This document shows, piece after piece, positions 1-13,029 of a DNA stretch of 64,000 bases (the stretch's first letter is position 1; each line of letters opens with the position of its first letter). Under the pieces are notes generated by a model. That model had not been told where the DNA came from and searched no databases. It worked only from the letters and a program-made list of their open reading frames with translations. The position numbers and the translations under genes are program-made. The DNA comes from Eumeta japonica (taxonomy: Eukaryota > Arthropoda > Insecta > Lepidoptera > Psychidae). The stretch covers positions 124,001 to 188,000 of the forward strand of contig BGZK01000491.1 in assembly GCA_005406025.1 (NCBI GenBank), read 5' to 3'.

Positions 1-1210
1 ATATGCATTAATGAACCGATATTAATTTTATTTGCAGCTACTATTGCCCGGATTCATATGCGAAGACTGCCCCGCGGACATAGAATAAATTTCATCCTCT
101 TTTACATTAAGCAAACTTTCTCTGCATAACGATCTCGGTCTCGGTTTTGTTGTCCGGCTTATAAGTTTCTTCTGTCAACTTTGAATAATATCTATAAATT
201 TCATTTAGATTTGAGTTTATGTATAATATATATTTTTTTTAGTTTAAATGATTATGCCGTCTTTCGTATACCACGCTAATATTTCAAAAATTCAAGGATT
301 TAGCTTTAGATAACGACTCAGTTTGTAGTTATCACACCGATTGCGATATGTGGCTTTGACTTTTACCTTATTAAAATTAGCGGCGAAGTATTATAAAAAA
401 CCATAACTTAATATTTACATTTACTGGATGTTTATTAGTATTTATAGATTATTGTAAATTATACTTTCTTTTTTTTAAGCGTCCTGCAGTACCACATTGC
501 AAAATAAACCTTGTCTCTCGCAACGCCCAAACAATAAAAGTCGATTGTACTTAATAATCAAAATTGCATACAAACGAATTAAGTATGTGACTTCGCATAG
601 GACATTAAGAAGCATTGCTAGAAATCCGTAACCCATTGAAAAAGAAAAGCCTTTTTCAGACGCAGTAGCTGCCGGTGTCCCGTAGCAACCACTACTGCGT
701 TATATTATAGGCGCTGACATTTGTTGTATGTGAACGGAGTTTGCGCTTCGTATTTCGTAACATTCGGCGTTTATTCGTGGCTAAATCGGAATAATAACTG
801 AGATATTATTTTAAATTCAGCAGTTACAACACTCCGATATGAATATAACGATATAAGACCACTAGCATCAAAGCTGTGAAGTTGGAAAAAAATTTAGGAT
901 GAACAGATGGATGAAATAGCGCTTATGCCACATTTTATCGTGCTTCGTGATTTACGTTTATCAATTGTCAACATATACGTCAGTCGTTTTCTTTTACAAA
1001 TTTTGAAACCCTTTTGTAGTTAAAAACAATCTCTAAATGTTTTTATATTTAAAAAATCATAATTTTTCGTTCTTAACACATGAACAGATATATTACCTAA
1101 ATACCGATACATGGAATTAATTCGAGATTCAGAAGCATTCTCTTTTTGTGCAATTCACACTGAAACACAATTCAAATGAAGAGAAATATTCCCAAATAGC
1201 TTTCACTTAC
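1..1210. other. Intron of the NDRG-family gene (downstream part)
   Basis: This stretch follows the donor of the exon at 1211-1274 and should be the start of the next intron. It is AT-rich with no recognisable NDRG sequence. Two weak CpG-richer patches occur near 38-90 and 660-760. Short opposing open frames at 30-90 are discussed under rejected items. Confidence 0.5.
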
Positions 1211-1274
1211 GGTTGGTGCCCAAGTCGTGGACGGTGAGGAATACGCATCTCTTATCCTGTTGACTCAGGTCACC
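1211..1274 (-). CDS. Internal exon of an NDRG-family gene (MESK2/CG2082-like)
   Basis: This 64-bp minus-strand exon has a pyrimidine-rich acceptor (CTTTCTTTTCAG) and a strong GTAAGT donor. It starts in phase 0 and ends one base into a codon. It encodes 21 residues, beginning GDLSQQDK and ending VFLTVHDLGTN. This matches the opening of the NDRG domain, where vertebrate members have G...ILTYHDIGMNH; the trailing C would start the next codon, expected to be His. NDRG proteins have an alpha/beta-hydrolase fold without a working catalytic triad and act in the cytoplasm in stress, growth and differentiation pathways. The frame continues exactly from the exon at 20516-20566, which is the best evidence for both. 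The rest of the domain lies beyond base 1. I cannot decide between MESK2 and CG2082 orthology; the FLTVHDLG wording resembles CG2082-type proteins as I remember them. Confidence 0.87.
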
Positions 1275-1538
1275 CTGAAAAGAAAGTGACATATCCATCA
1301 GTATGTTTCACGTACGGTTAAATCATAAATATTTATCTATTTCTATATTTTATAAAACCTAAAATTGGAAGATTTTTATTATTTATTTCCATTGTTCCTA
1401 TTGCTGTTGTAAGGAAAAACGTACGAGAAAATATATTTGTTAAATGCGTATTGCCCGCATATATATATTAGATCCCAAAGCAATATTAATTTGTAAAATA
1501 ATGTATGTTGCATACAGTTCCGTAGCAATTATTTTTAA

Positions 1539-1920
1539 GGGAACGTCCATAAACCACGTGGTCATATTTTAGTCTCTCTAGGACTCCTCCCTCCCCCCAT
1601 GTGGCCTCACGTAGCCTTTTCTATGACCCCCAACCCAATGGAACGTGGTTTTCACGATACATTAATTTATTTATAAAATAAAATAATTAATAATAAGTTA
1701 ATTTATTAACAGTTTATTTTTTCAAATAATGTATTTAATTATTTGATTCCTCTTGTTAAATTAACATCGGGTCACTCAAATTATCTTATTCAACAAAATT
1801 TTCATCTGAAGAAAACCACGTAGCTTTGCTCTCGACTCCCTCCCTCCTATTACGTGCCTCAACGTAGCGCTTAAGCTTATCCCTCCCCTTGGTCGAGCTA
1901 CGTAGTTTATGGACGCTCCC
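1539..1920. mobile_element. Harbinger-like MITE, 382 bp, TSD TAA
   Basis: The element starts GGGAACGTCCATAAAC and ends with the imperfect inverted copy (reverse complement GGGAGCGTCCATAAAC), and both ends continue to a TACGTAG/CACGTGG-like block. It is flanked by TAA on both sides (1536-1538 and 1921-1923). A 3-bp TAA duplication with GGG-starting ends fits non-autonomous PIF/Harbinger elements. Inside, two CpG/CT-rich blocks (about 1551-1625 and 1814-1885) share CTCCCTCC and CTCACGTAGC-like strings in direct orientation, so each end carries a subterminal repeat. The centre is AT-rich and has no coding capacity. Confidence 0.75.
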
Positions 1921-2044
1921 TAACTTTATACTCTACTAGACAAGCTAACATATTAATATTTTTTCATCTCATCTCAAATCAGTTTAAAATTGTGTTTTTC
2001 TAGTTTATAACAATTATCACATTCCTGCAAACATTTTTTGCGAA

Positions 2045-2110
2045 AACTAGTCAATAAATTTACCATGGAGAACTAATCAATAAATTTAGCATAGAGAACC
2101 AATAAATAAA
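2045..2110. repeat. 26-bp tandem repeat, about 2.5 units
   Basis: Two 26-bp units (2045-2070 and 2071-2096) differ at three positions and share TCAATAAATTTA and ATGGAG/ATAGAG. A third partial unit follows with AACCAATAAATAAA. Confidence 0.7.
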
Positions 2111-4214
2111 AAATTTAATTCCATTTTTTTATAACTTTAATTTTACAAGCAATTTTACAAATAACTTTGAAGAGTTACTTAAAGTAAGAGTTGTTTATAA
2201 GTAAATTATATATATTTACGAGTACGTAACCAGATTTATTTAATATACCATTTATATTCATGTTCACGTACGTATTTGTAAAAAGAATTATTTGATTATT
2301 TTTAATGAAATACCGCAACACCTCAACGATTTTTGATGTAGACTGTTAATGTAGGCAAACTAAAGATTGTTATGAATATTATAACGAATATAATTAAAAT
2401 TGCTACGAATATTATTAAAAGGAACACTTATTTTTATAAAATCTGAACTGTGACACCCTTGTCATGTATTCAATATTTATTAGCAATTTTTTATATGATA
2501 AAGATTACCCCCGCCCTCCACACACATTTCTTTCACTTTTAGTAATGAATTGTATAAAAAGTGTGTTATATAATCATACGTTATCTACATCCCTCATGAT
2601 TTAACCATGTTACGTTATTTCATGTATGTCGATCCTTGTCGTTGTTATTAGAGCTGCTAACCCATTTCCTTATTGTCAACAGCGATTGTTTTGACTGGTT
2701 CAAAAATCATCTATAAAGTTTATTTACATTGATTAGGTATTGAAATTGATTTAAATTCATTTTAAAAGAAAAATTTTAATTTCGTACATAAACAATTTTG
2801 AACACAATTTATGAAAAAGTTTAAAAATTATTTTGGCAGAGAAGACATCGTCAGCGGTACTTAATTCATTCCCTCAATTCACGACCGGCTTCCAGAATGT
2901 GTACAACGATCGAAATGTTTAACACTCACGAGTAACATGTACATTTTTCATCTCTACTTACATATCACAGGTTTAACATTTTTAAATAGAAATATTAACA
3001 TTCACAACATCAAGTGTTACTAATCACTTGAGAAGGTATGCGACTTGCCTTCCTTCAGGATCTGTCTTGCCATCGCAAAGCAACCACGTACGGGTGGAGC
3101 AAAGCCATCGAAAATAGTCTTATTTTTAAAAACTTTATAGTATTAAAAATACGTTGTGAACTAAATCGTTGGTGGTTTTATCTAATAAGAAATTAATTAA
3201 GAATGAAGAAACGTCTTTGATTTCAAATAAAGTCTACGTACGTGCGGTCGTAAACAAATTAGTTCCGATCTCGACTCAATTATCGCAATACAGATTAGGA
3301 TCTCGATCTTTAGCCTATCTCGAATGTTTGATATCGGTCCAAGAGCTTCCGAGTAAGTTTTCAAGTTTTGTTCGCACAAACATCATCTTTATGAAGTTAG
3401 TATAATTTTTATTTAGAAATAGCTTATTTTTAGAACCTTACACTTAAACAAAAGAAATCCACAGAAATAATGCCATCGCTCTTGTCATGTTGGACATTTA
3501 GATGCGTGTTAGTAATTTTTTTATGTTTCTGTGCAAATAAATAAAGCTTTGGTACTTTTTGATTGTCCAAAATTGATACTGTAACTTTTTCTGCATTAAA
3601 CAACGAAAATTTATTAAACTTTAAACGTGAACGACAGAACACGACTATCTGCTGCTAGCCTTTAGGCCTATCACAAAACGGATTGTTTAACCGTTAATCG
3701 CTGTTAGGCGAGTGATTTAATCGATGATTCCAAAACCAATCCTGTCACGCAAATGCGAATCACTGGTCAAACAATCTTTGTAATAGATGATCATTCACAC
3801 ATCCCTTTGTGACCGGAATGAATTTATTACTTAAGTTTCAAAAATAAGACGAGCGGCTCAATTTTACTTTATTTTTTAAATGTTGCCCTGGAATACTGTA
3901 ATTTTTTAATATATTTTGATTTTTTTATGAAAGACTGTCTTCCCAGGTTGATCCTATTTTTCTTAGAACTTAGATTTCAGTATGGGCTCTATCAAAAATG
4001 GACAAAAAAATAGTATGACAAATACGGACGTGGGGTAAATATGGTCTGATTTCATAGTTCAGATGACACTTCTCTCTGTATGCACCTCAGCATCGATTGA
4101 GGCCAAGTGTTCATTTTGATGGGGCCGCGTACACTTGTCATCGTCAATCACGCAAAATACTTTATTATTCGTATTAAATAACGATTCCTGTACATTTATT
4201 TTATGTGCTGTTAA

Positions 4215-4256
4215 CATTGAAGTAATATATACGATTTAGTACATATTACTTCAATG
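4215..4256. repeat. Perfect 14-bp inverted repeat with 14-nt loop
   Basis: CATTGAAGTAATAT at 4215-4228 is matched exactly by its reverse complement at 4243-4256. No larger element is visible around it. Confidence 0.7.
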
Positions 4257-5559
4257 GCTTTTGATTGTTTAAGGCCTAAAATCTTATTATGTTGTATTGT
4301 TTTAAATCATGCTGTTACAAAATGATAAACTGTGTTTTTGAATTCATATAACTTCAGCCGAAACTTTATTTTTTTTCCTTTATTTCGTCGTGGTATAATT
4401 AGTAAGAGAGAAACTGTGACAATTACGAATTATAGTCTTTTAGTTAGTCCAAAATGATATTTGTTTCAGATTTCAACTCATTACGAGAAAAACGTGACAT
4501 ATTAAGATCTATAGAAACTTCTAGAAACTCCCAAATCTACCTCAGAAAAATACTCGATTCCTGAGTTCTTTTTGATCTAGTTACGAAAGATGATGTTCTT
4601 AGATCCACACTAAGCCTATTTTTAATAGAGCTGGAAAAAAGGTAATGGAGAATCACATTTTAAATTTACTCCCGCAAATGTCTGATTTTACCCCAGGTAC
4701 TAAGAAATGCAAATATTTGTAAAAATATTTCACGGAATAACTCTTATATTTATTCAAATGACAGATAATAGTAAGATTCGACTAGATTGTAATGTTTCGT
4801 TTTCATAAGATATTGCCTTTAAGTTTCTGTATTTTTCCCATTTGGTCCAAGTTCTCAAATATTATAGACATAATTCTAACAATTTTCCAGCTAAACCTTG
4901 ATGCCTCCTCATATATTATAGATATATGTACTTGCATTCATTTGATAAATCAAGCAACTTATGTTTATTTAAATACAGTTTCCATTACTGCTGCTTACGT
5001 TCTTTACTTAGGGAAAATCTGAAAGCTTTGATAATCAACCGACCTTGGTTATCAATCGACAGCCTGGCGAAATGCAGAATCTAAGAGTAGTTGCACTCTA
5101 ACTATAAATCTAGAGACCCTGGAAGTGTTACCAGCACCGCCAGAAAATTAAGGATTCAAACTGTTTTTCCACTTATTCCATATGTAAGTAGGGGCGAGTG
5201 CCTGGCCAATTATATTAAATGCCGTGAATAACGTATTATGTTAAGCTACGAGTAAAAACTATATTAACTATTAATTATAATTACCTTATGACTAAGAAAT
5301 GATAAATAATGTAACATTTCCAAAAATATATATAAAACTGCCATTGAAATCTATTAATATCCAATTAGTCTAAGCAACGGCAGATTTATCAAAACTAAGA
5401 CATAGTGAGTGTAATCGCCAGTTAAATCGCATGTCTGTAACTGGCTTTCAATAGGTTTTAAAGGCGACTTTTACTATTTTTTTGAACAGTTAAATTATTA
5501 CCAAAAAAAACTGAATTATATACAGCCAGTAACATTGAAATCTGATATATTATCAAAAA

Positions 5560-5850
5560 ATTACGCCCACGGGTCCAGTAATGCGACGCAAAACGAAAAG
5601 TACAGAAATGCCAACGGCACTCGTTTCCGGGGGTACGCGTATTTCCTTTGCTTTCGCAATTTTCCTTACGGCAGCCCACCGGCGCGGTGTATCCTCGTGC
5701 CCTCTCTTTCGCTCTTATTCACGATCTCATTTCGTCTCTTTTTTAACCGGAGCCCTTTCAAGAGGGAGGACATTTACTTGGGAACCTTTGAATTATAAAA
5801 TTTGAGCGTAAATCCTTGACAATCGAGAAAGGATATAAAAGGCGAGGTGT
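5560..5850. other. CpG-richer island followed by TATA-like box
   Basis: A local GC-rich block (5560-5770) carries overlapping chance open frames on several strands, none resembling a protein I know. Just downstream on the plus strand is TATAAAAGG at 5834-5842, a canonical TATA string. Together they could mark an unannotated promoter or enhancer inside the intron, but no downstream exon is evident. Confidence 0.25.
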
Positions 5851-6754
5851 CATATTCTTATTGCTATGAAGGCAATATGATTCTGAGGAAATACCAAGGA
5901 AGGGTTCAGCCGCAACCTTAAATTAATGATTCTAAAGTTTTCAGACTAAAACTTTTCTATGTTTCGAAGCTCGCACTAATGTGTAATAAAGATAATGATG
6001 AACGATATCGTAAAAGATATTAAGAAACTTTTTCCATAAATACATACCACTTGTGATCAACCACATAACATAAAAAAAAATCTCACACAATTCAATAGAA
6101 GATATTTTATATTCTTAGGTGAAGCAAAGAAGTTTGCGCAACAAAATTAATTAAGTTATATAAATATACACACTTGTGTCTTAGTTAATAGAACATATCA
6201 CATATTATGTATGCGGTATTATTTGTGTTATTCGCTATTAAATATGTATATCTATTAGCATATTTTGTTTGTAAAATAGTACATTTACATGGTGGGTAGT
6301 GTTCAACATTCATATATCTACCTCAATGTATGTTTTTAAAATTTGGCTTACATCACAAAATTTGCATTTGTTAATGTTTTGAAATAAAGTTATACATTAA
6401 TACATTAATATTCGTTCGATGTCGTTTATATCACCATGAAAAATTTGAAAAATATATGAAAAAAGTGACCATGATAGGATTTTTTTTTATAACTTGCACA
6501 TCTATACTAAAATATCTAATAGGGAGAATTAAAGGAGGATATTTAAAAATTATATTTAACAGGTACGTAACTATGTAGTCTCTATTATATTTGCTTTATT
6601 ACTAATAATTAATTATACTTCTGATTACACTTTAGACTTATATTAATTTGGCATTTGCTCACGACTTCGCATCGTGAATATAAAACGAAATTCCTTTTTT
6701 TTATGTCAAATGCTCATTGCTAGCAGTTTTGTGCGATCGAGAACGAGCATTGGT

Positions 6755-6880
6755 TTGGGCATCGCAACCGGAATGGAGAGAGTACATCGGTATTGACAGC
6801 GGAGCCGATATAAGAGAAACTAAGGACGAGACCGGAATTGAAAATGAAAGCGGAACTCGGACAACGGTGAGAGAGTTTTG
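6755..6880. repeat. Degenerate purine-rich GAACCGGAAT-type repeat
   Basis: Irregular repetition of strings such as ACCGGAAT, GCGGAGCCG, GAGACCGGAATTG and GCGGAACTCGG. The same composition recurs at 8855-8960, 33500-33790 and 53590-53790, and as the complement at 34280-34510 and 57010-57110. Confidence 0.5.
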
Positions 6881-7129
6881 AAAGATAAAGAAATTCACAC
6901 TTTATCCACGTGAGCGAAGTCAGAGAAAAAGTTTTAGCCTACATACATAATGTTCTGTCGTTTTTTACATACAAAAAAAAATCTTAAAATAAATGTGTTT
7001 GTAATATTTATACAATTCAAATAAAAAAAAATTAAAAAAAGAAAAATACGTAAAAGGCATTTGAGCCAAAATCGTAAGAATTACGTAACTCCACTCTAGG
7101 CTATGTCAAACTCCAAGTTGTCGTTCTGA

Positions 7130-7330
7130 GACTCCGATGGGCCAATGCTGACAAAGTTTTATCACGAACGGCGCGCGACAGCCGAAGACGCCGGAAGCTG
7201 TAGCGCGGCGGCTACGACGTAGTACAACGGGTCGATATCCGCCCCGCGGGCTCCACGCCGGCCGTTACGTCACGCCCCGACGAGATAGGCGGTGACGTAG
7301 TCCTTTTGTTACGTCACTCCGATTCCAGGT
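7130..7330. other. CpG island in intron
   Basis: Very CpG-dense block (CGGCGCGCGACAG, GCGCGGCGGCTACG, CCGCCCCGCGGG) with three TTACGTCAC-like CRE/bZIP half-site strings (near 7265, 7293 and 7309). No open frame or convincing splice pair was found. Likely regulatory DNA or a noncoding 5' exon. Confidence 0.4.
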
Positions 7331-8854
7331 ACTGACAATTGGAGAGACATCTCTATTGCGGATATGTGCCGAATAGCTGAATTTCTAAAATAAATTCACA
7401 AATAAAACGCGCTTTTATTTTATTTATTTTTTTTGTTTATTGTCACTCTATGCAGATTAATAATAGGAGAATAAATAATATAATTGGACCAGATGTTCAC
7501 TTACAATTCATATCTAATTCTATCGCTAACGTTAAACACTTGACGGTGTCTAAATAATAATTATTATTTTTAACATCACATAAACCAAATGTGTCATCAG
7601 GCAGTCGTCGAATTCAAGGATCGTATTAAGTTCTAGAATAACGTATAGTATATTACAAAAGTCAACAAAATCATAAAACTTAGAGTCTTGACTTTTTTAT
7701 TGTTTAAAGTGTTACTTCGTGGAAATTCATAATAAGACACTTGGCTGCAACAAGCAGTATCATACACCGTCAAATAACATCCACCAGTGTACAACGAGTA
7801 TTAAATAACAGATAGGCACCCAACCACCGAAGAACATGCGACATACGTCGTAATAACATGTTATTTTAACATAAACAAAATAACTTACTTAGTTGTTTGA
7901 TGTCTGTCATGCCTCTACATTCAATATTCAATTCATCGGATAAGGATTCGCAGTGGAAGGGCAGATTAGAGAAGCAGCGGCTTATTACTGCATCTTGCAA
8001 GCCCCCTAATCTTGGCTTTGGCTAACTGAATTTCAAAAATTCAAAACAATGCGTATTTATAACTTTTTAAAAGTGAACACACGCAGACATATATGTGTTC
8101 CAAAAAGTTATCAGATAAATATATCTTCAAAATAGATGTAAATATTTCTAAAAGTCCCAAAGATGTCGCTACGTTTCTACCAAAACGATGTAAATAACAT
8201 ATACCTAGATAACGTATGAGAGGATTTCCGTAAAGTAAGGAATAAAAATCTCTCCTTTCCCAGGAGAAGCGCGGGATCCATTTTCAGACCGAAAAGCCAA
8301 TTCCAATACTTTTTCGTAAAACCAACTTTGTTTTTCTTTCTTTTTTCTTCAATATTTTTCTTCAATGTTTTTTTTTATATTATATTAAGTAGAATATATT
8401 TGCTAGTGTTGTTTCTCCAATACTGATTACACAGAACACTACTTTAAAATCGATGCTATATGCGTGTTTGTACTATAATAAAACAGTGAAACCCGCTGCA
8501 CTGTCGATTAAATGTATGCGTGAAAAATGGAATGTAGCAATAAGATAAAGGCAATGTAAGACAAAATTTCGATTTTTTTTTTTACAACTGTTTGTCTGTT
8601 GGCATACATCTCTTAAATTACTCAACGAATTTTAATGTGGTTTCCACGGACAGATAGAGCTCGACTTGGAGCAGAATGTAAGCTTCACTTCATTTAAATC
8701 GGATTCCAAGAAAAAAAAGTCGTTGTATTCTAATGAAGCTTGAGAAATTACTCGCCAAATAATCATATCTAGCGTCGATAGACGTCACAATATCCATAAA
8801 AAAAGCCTACACCTGATCTTCTTCAGATCATAAAACGTTTGATATATTAAAAAA

Positions 8855-8960
8855 ATGGGCAGAAATTGAGAACGAGATCGGGCTCCAAACCGAGTATGAG
8901 ACTGGAATTATAATCGAGAGCGTGGTCGGACTCGATACCAAAAACAGTATTAGATTTAAA
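8855..8960. repeat. Degenerate purine-rich GAGAACGAGATCGG-type repeat
   Basis: Irregular units (GAGAACGAGATCGG, AACCGAGTATGAGACTGG, ATCGAGAGCG) of the same style as at 6755-6880. There is no fixed unit length; spacing is near 12 bp. Confidence 0.45.
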
Positions 8961-10903
8961 ATAAGATCCTCGCGAACAAGTCGTTAGAAATAAAATAAAT
9001 CGAAATAATATTGCTTAAATTTTCTGATTAATACTTTGATATAAATGGATAGCGATGTATACAAATTTGCATTAAACACAAAGATGTCTAGCACAAGTTA
9101 ACGTCGTCGTAAAGAACATCAATGAAGATCATAGCTTTGAAGTACTACAAAATGTAGATATTTTCTAAAGTGAATTACGAATACATTGAAGTTAGTGTTT
9201 AATGCTGAAATAGTTTCTGTTGAAGCGTGAGTAGTAATGAACGTGGCTTAAATCTAAAATATCTGTAACTACAAATTACTAACAACAATATCCAACGGCC
9301 TCCTTAGTTAAAACGCAATATTTTTATAGATAACAAATCGAATAGAAGAAATTTAAATTTTTGTAACATGTCAACTTGATATAACGCATTTATCGTGTAC
9401 AGAATTAAATGCATTTATAAGACATAGTATGATAGTCTAAAGTATTTGTACATCATAACAAGCTTAAACAAAATTACGTGTTTCTAAAGAAAAGAATATA
9501 GATTAATGCCACAGTCACTTATTAAGAATAATCATAATCTATAATCAACCTTAAGCATATACAAGTTCTTTTATAAACAATTCATGTAGTTTTATTTTAT
9601 TAATTTGTACAAATAATGCATTTTATTGAAATAAAAGTGGAGACTACTGTCGTGAACTTAGGAACTCTTGCGCCGCGCGCTCTATTCCTTTTTTTTTTAA
9701 ATATGCAAAATACTATATGCTTTATTGTGTAAAGTTTGTACCATCGCACTGTAAAGTCGTGTAATTCTTTTATAATCTGCCTTTTTCATATTTCAGGCTC
9801 CTCAACGTATAAGTATTACGCCTAATAAATGGGAAACCGACATCTATTTATCTTAGTTTACAAAATTCACAAATTCAACGCGTTGCTTTTCTCACAAGTG
9901 TATTAAAAAATCTAAGAGAGGTCACAATATCCATGAACTCTTCAGGGTGTTATATAAGCATGTTTGATATGTACCATCGGTAATTTACATTCAAAGTATA
10001 TCACCCCCGACGTAACACAAAAGCCCGCGTACCCAGTCATTTTCACCTCGCAACCTAATCGATAGCACGTACTTCGCCGCTTTCCTTATTTTGTTGCGTA
10101 GCAAGCACGTTGGTTTTGTTTCCCCAGAGCTTGATATATAAGCAGAGCGAACTGGGCATCGTAACTAACATCGTAACGTATCGTATAAGCTTAGTAGGTA
10201 CTACATGTTATTGCTATGCTGATCAAAACACTGTCTTTAGACCTTCTTGACTTTGTCATAGCGCCCGTTAAGCTCACAATTATATGTTACAAGCACGACC
10301 ATTGACAATGGCGTCCGCCTTTGTCTTCGACAGCGTCGACGTGTTGATCTTATTACTTTAAGTGTGTAATTCTTGGTTCAAAATGGCTATCTCGAAAACA
10401 GCCCTAACGATTTCTATGTCAGTTTTTACTTTAGTAAAATATTTCTTTTCAGTTTATCTATACAGGTGTCTCGACAAAACGACGATTCCGGGTATTCGCT
10501 GACCTTATTACCGATCTTAACCTAACGCAATACCGTGTAAAAACACATGGTGTATTATACCAATAACGAGACGGAAATACTTTGGCTTGTAGATAAAACA
10601 CGAACTATACAAGGTAGTACAATACTCGATCAAAACTGAACACGATCTATAAATTTAAAGCGAAGTTGTCAAATTCCATAGTGTCGAGTTAAAATTGGCA
10701 CCGTCGTCGTCCTCTGACTAGTCTAACAATGGGTCCCACGACTTAGCTGATAAAGGCACGATACCTGTTCATTCGATATCGTTTCATGTGGAACTGTTCG
10801 TATCGACCACCTTTTGACCATTAATAGCCCTCTTGAGATCAAAGTTTGCGAGATGACGTATTCTTCTAACCATCACTTAATTTGTTACCTTGAGGAATGA
10901 TAG

Positions 10904-10955
10904 AACTGAATAATGCATAATCAGTTCTATCTAACTGATTATGCATTATTTCAGT
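10904..10955. repeat. Hairpin with 18-bp perfect stem and 6-nt loop
   Basis: AATAATGCATAATCAGTT pairs perfectly with its complement around the loop CTATCT. The stem extends by about five more pairs with one bulge. It is isolated in AT-rich intron. Confidence 0.7.
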
Positions 10956-11085
10956 CTAGAAGTAATTAGTAAATTAATAATAACACGATTGTTTACGACC
11001 TCATATCCCGCTCGCAATGCCACTGTCTATTAATATAATGTGTAATGTTAATTACCCTGTACGTATGCTATTTATGTTAAAACAC

Positions 11086-11345
11086 AAGTACCTGGGCAAT
11101 CGAGCTTCGCTCGGCGTCTTACAAGATTGCCGTTAGAATGTGATAACTTGCTGTGAGAAAACTTTTCTATGTCCATTTTCAACAATAAATAGATACGTTT
11201 AAAATTCACCTAAGTATTTTATTGCAATAATACCATCTATCATTCATATCATGCAGTGGAATTTGTTGTTGAGCACCAATAATATAATAATAATATAATT
11301 ACCTCAAAATTTCACGGATGACGCTAAATAGACAACGTGTAATTT
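11086..11345 (+). repeat. Dispersed repeat (copy 1 of CGAGCTTCGCTCGG family)
   Basis: Begins near TACCTGGGCAATCGAGC, contains the self-complementary CGAGCTTCGCTCG, and ends near ATGACGCTAAATA. A second copy at 29333-29600 matches along its length in the same orientation, including TGTGATAACTT/TATGATAACTT, CATGCAGTG and TTTGTTGTTGAG. It is a short interspersed element with no coding capacity; class not assigned. Confidence 0.7.
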
Positions 11346-11696
11346 TTTTTCTATCGTTTTTCAAAGTAAGAAAAATTTTTATCGAAATCGTTGGAGCCGT
11401 TTGCGATGTCTTCGAGACTTACACAAGAATTGCTCGTTTAACAGAATAAGATTATTTTATAACGGGAACGAATCGGTAGCTCAGGTATTAAGAAAATTTC
11501 CTTCAAACCAAAAAGATATTGAGAGCTCGATCAAGACCTCGGGCGAATTAACAAGTGAGTTTTCGACTCAAAACAAATTGATTCACTTCGTGCCTCGGAA
11601 AGCACTTCACGCTATCGGTAACGAGTTTTGTCGTTATATTTGGTGACAAAAATCCGTCCGGGAGGATTTAGTGCCTAAACTTCGCGAGCTGAAATA

Positions 11697-11760
11697 AAAA
11701 ATTTAATTTATTTTGGGAAATTTTCCCAATTTCCCAAAAATTAAATTTTTGGGAAATTAT
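11697..11760. repeat. Nested inverted repeats of TTTGGGAAAT
   Basis: TTTTGGGAAAT occurs twice, with ATTTCCCAAAA between the copies, so either pairing can form a stem. AT-rich flanks. Confidence 0.55.
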
Positions 11761-12849
11761 TATCCAATTACTGTTGGAATTTGTATACCTTTTGATACCG
11801 TTTTTCATCAAGAATGTTCTATAACCTAAAGGCCTAAACGGCTTGAGCGATCGATTGGCTATCTACTATGACATGGATCTCCTCGATTTATTGTCTGGAT
11901 CGATAGAGAACGAAAATTATACGTGAACTGGAATATAGAAATATATGTAGAATGTTTAAAACGTTCCTCAAATTTAGTTTTCAATTGTATTGTCTGCATT
12001 ATTATGGGACATTTCGTACAGTTGTTTGCGTATAGGTGACAATGTTGCCGAAAATCTTGTACAGATATTAACTGTTGATTGATAATTATATTTAAAACTA
12101 TACGAGGTATCATATTGAGTTCTTCAATTTGCTAAGTTAATGCTTGGCGTTATTTAATAAAAAAAAGTATTAACAGTACTCCGGAAACCGACACCCCTGC
12201 AGTCAGAGGAATGCATTCCTTCATTTAGAATTGTGTCTAATATACAGCAATTGTATACTTAAAATTGTTCTTGATGTTGTACAATGCGCACCGTAAAATA
12301 AAAAAAAAGAAATTCCTTTAGCATTACGAGAGTCACCAATACAGACAAAAATCTTTTAAAAAAATTATTCATAACTTACTAATGAAGGCTAAAATTGACG
12401 CTACGACCACCGAAAACCGAAGTACAAGCAGACGTGCGTATGGACAGCTGCCCAATTATGATCCTTGACAAAAATTAACGTTATGGAGTCAACTTAGAAT
12501 CCACATTGATTTTATATAATATCACGGTATCACAGAAAGCGACATCGCGTCCATTTCTACTTCACAACGATATTGTTTTATTTGATGTTACCATTAAATT
12601 ACATTATCATGGAACTTTAAACCGACCTATTACTTAAAGTTAAATAACGCATTTCAAATAATCACGAACGATCGCTTCGTGTATTTTAATACATTAAGCT
12701 TCGCACAAAAATGATGATTTATTTATAATTAGGTAAATACCAATACGTTTAACGTAGGCCCGGTATTTGACACCGCGTAGGTAGTAGGCGTTTAACAAGC
12801 GTTAAAATCCTTTTAAATGCATATCCGTATCATCTGTTCAGGATCAGTA

Positions 12850-12948
12850 TGAGTGGTAATGGTAATGTCGAAAGCAATTCGCTAATGACTTATTTCAAGT
12901 GTAATTTTTATTGTTTACGAAATAGAGCTATTTTTGATTGATTGATTA
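12850..12948 (+). mobile_element. Jockey LINE 3' end, severely 5'-truncated
   Basis: This stretch aligns to the 3' UTR of the Jockey element at 25480-25581. Both share GGTGGTAATG, TATTTCAAGTGTAATT and a TACGAA(A/G)TA block, and end in TTTGATT-type tails (here TTGATTGATTGATT). It is a dead insertion with only about 100 bp left. Confidence 0.65.
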
Positions 12949-13029
12949 TAATTGTATAAAAGGAAAGAAAGAAATTCTGTGAAATAAACAATATTGATTT
13001 TCCTTAAATAATTGAAGTGAAACTTCTTT

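Noticed and set aside
38..88. Plus-strand short terminal-exon-like segment (LLLPGFICEDCPADIE then stop) after a TTTATTTGCAG acceptor, with a minus-strand ATG frame over the same bases
   Set aside because: Only 16-17 codons, both strands equally open, and neither fits the NDRG gene or any protein I recognise. It is too close to the window edge to test.
1535..1923. piggyBac-type TTAA duplication for the MITE
   Set aside because: The left flank reads TTAA but the right flank reads TAAC; only TAA is duplicated.
10130..10175. TATATAAGCAGAGCG core-promoter-like string
   Set aside because: Attractive TATA sequence, but no downstream exon or CpG island and AT-rich DNA makes such strings often.
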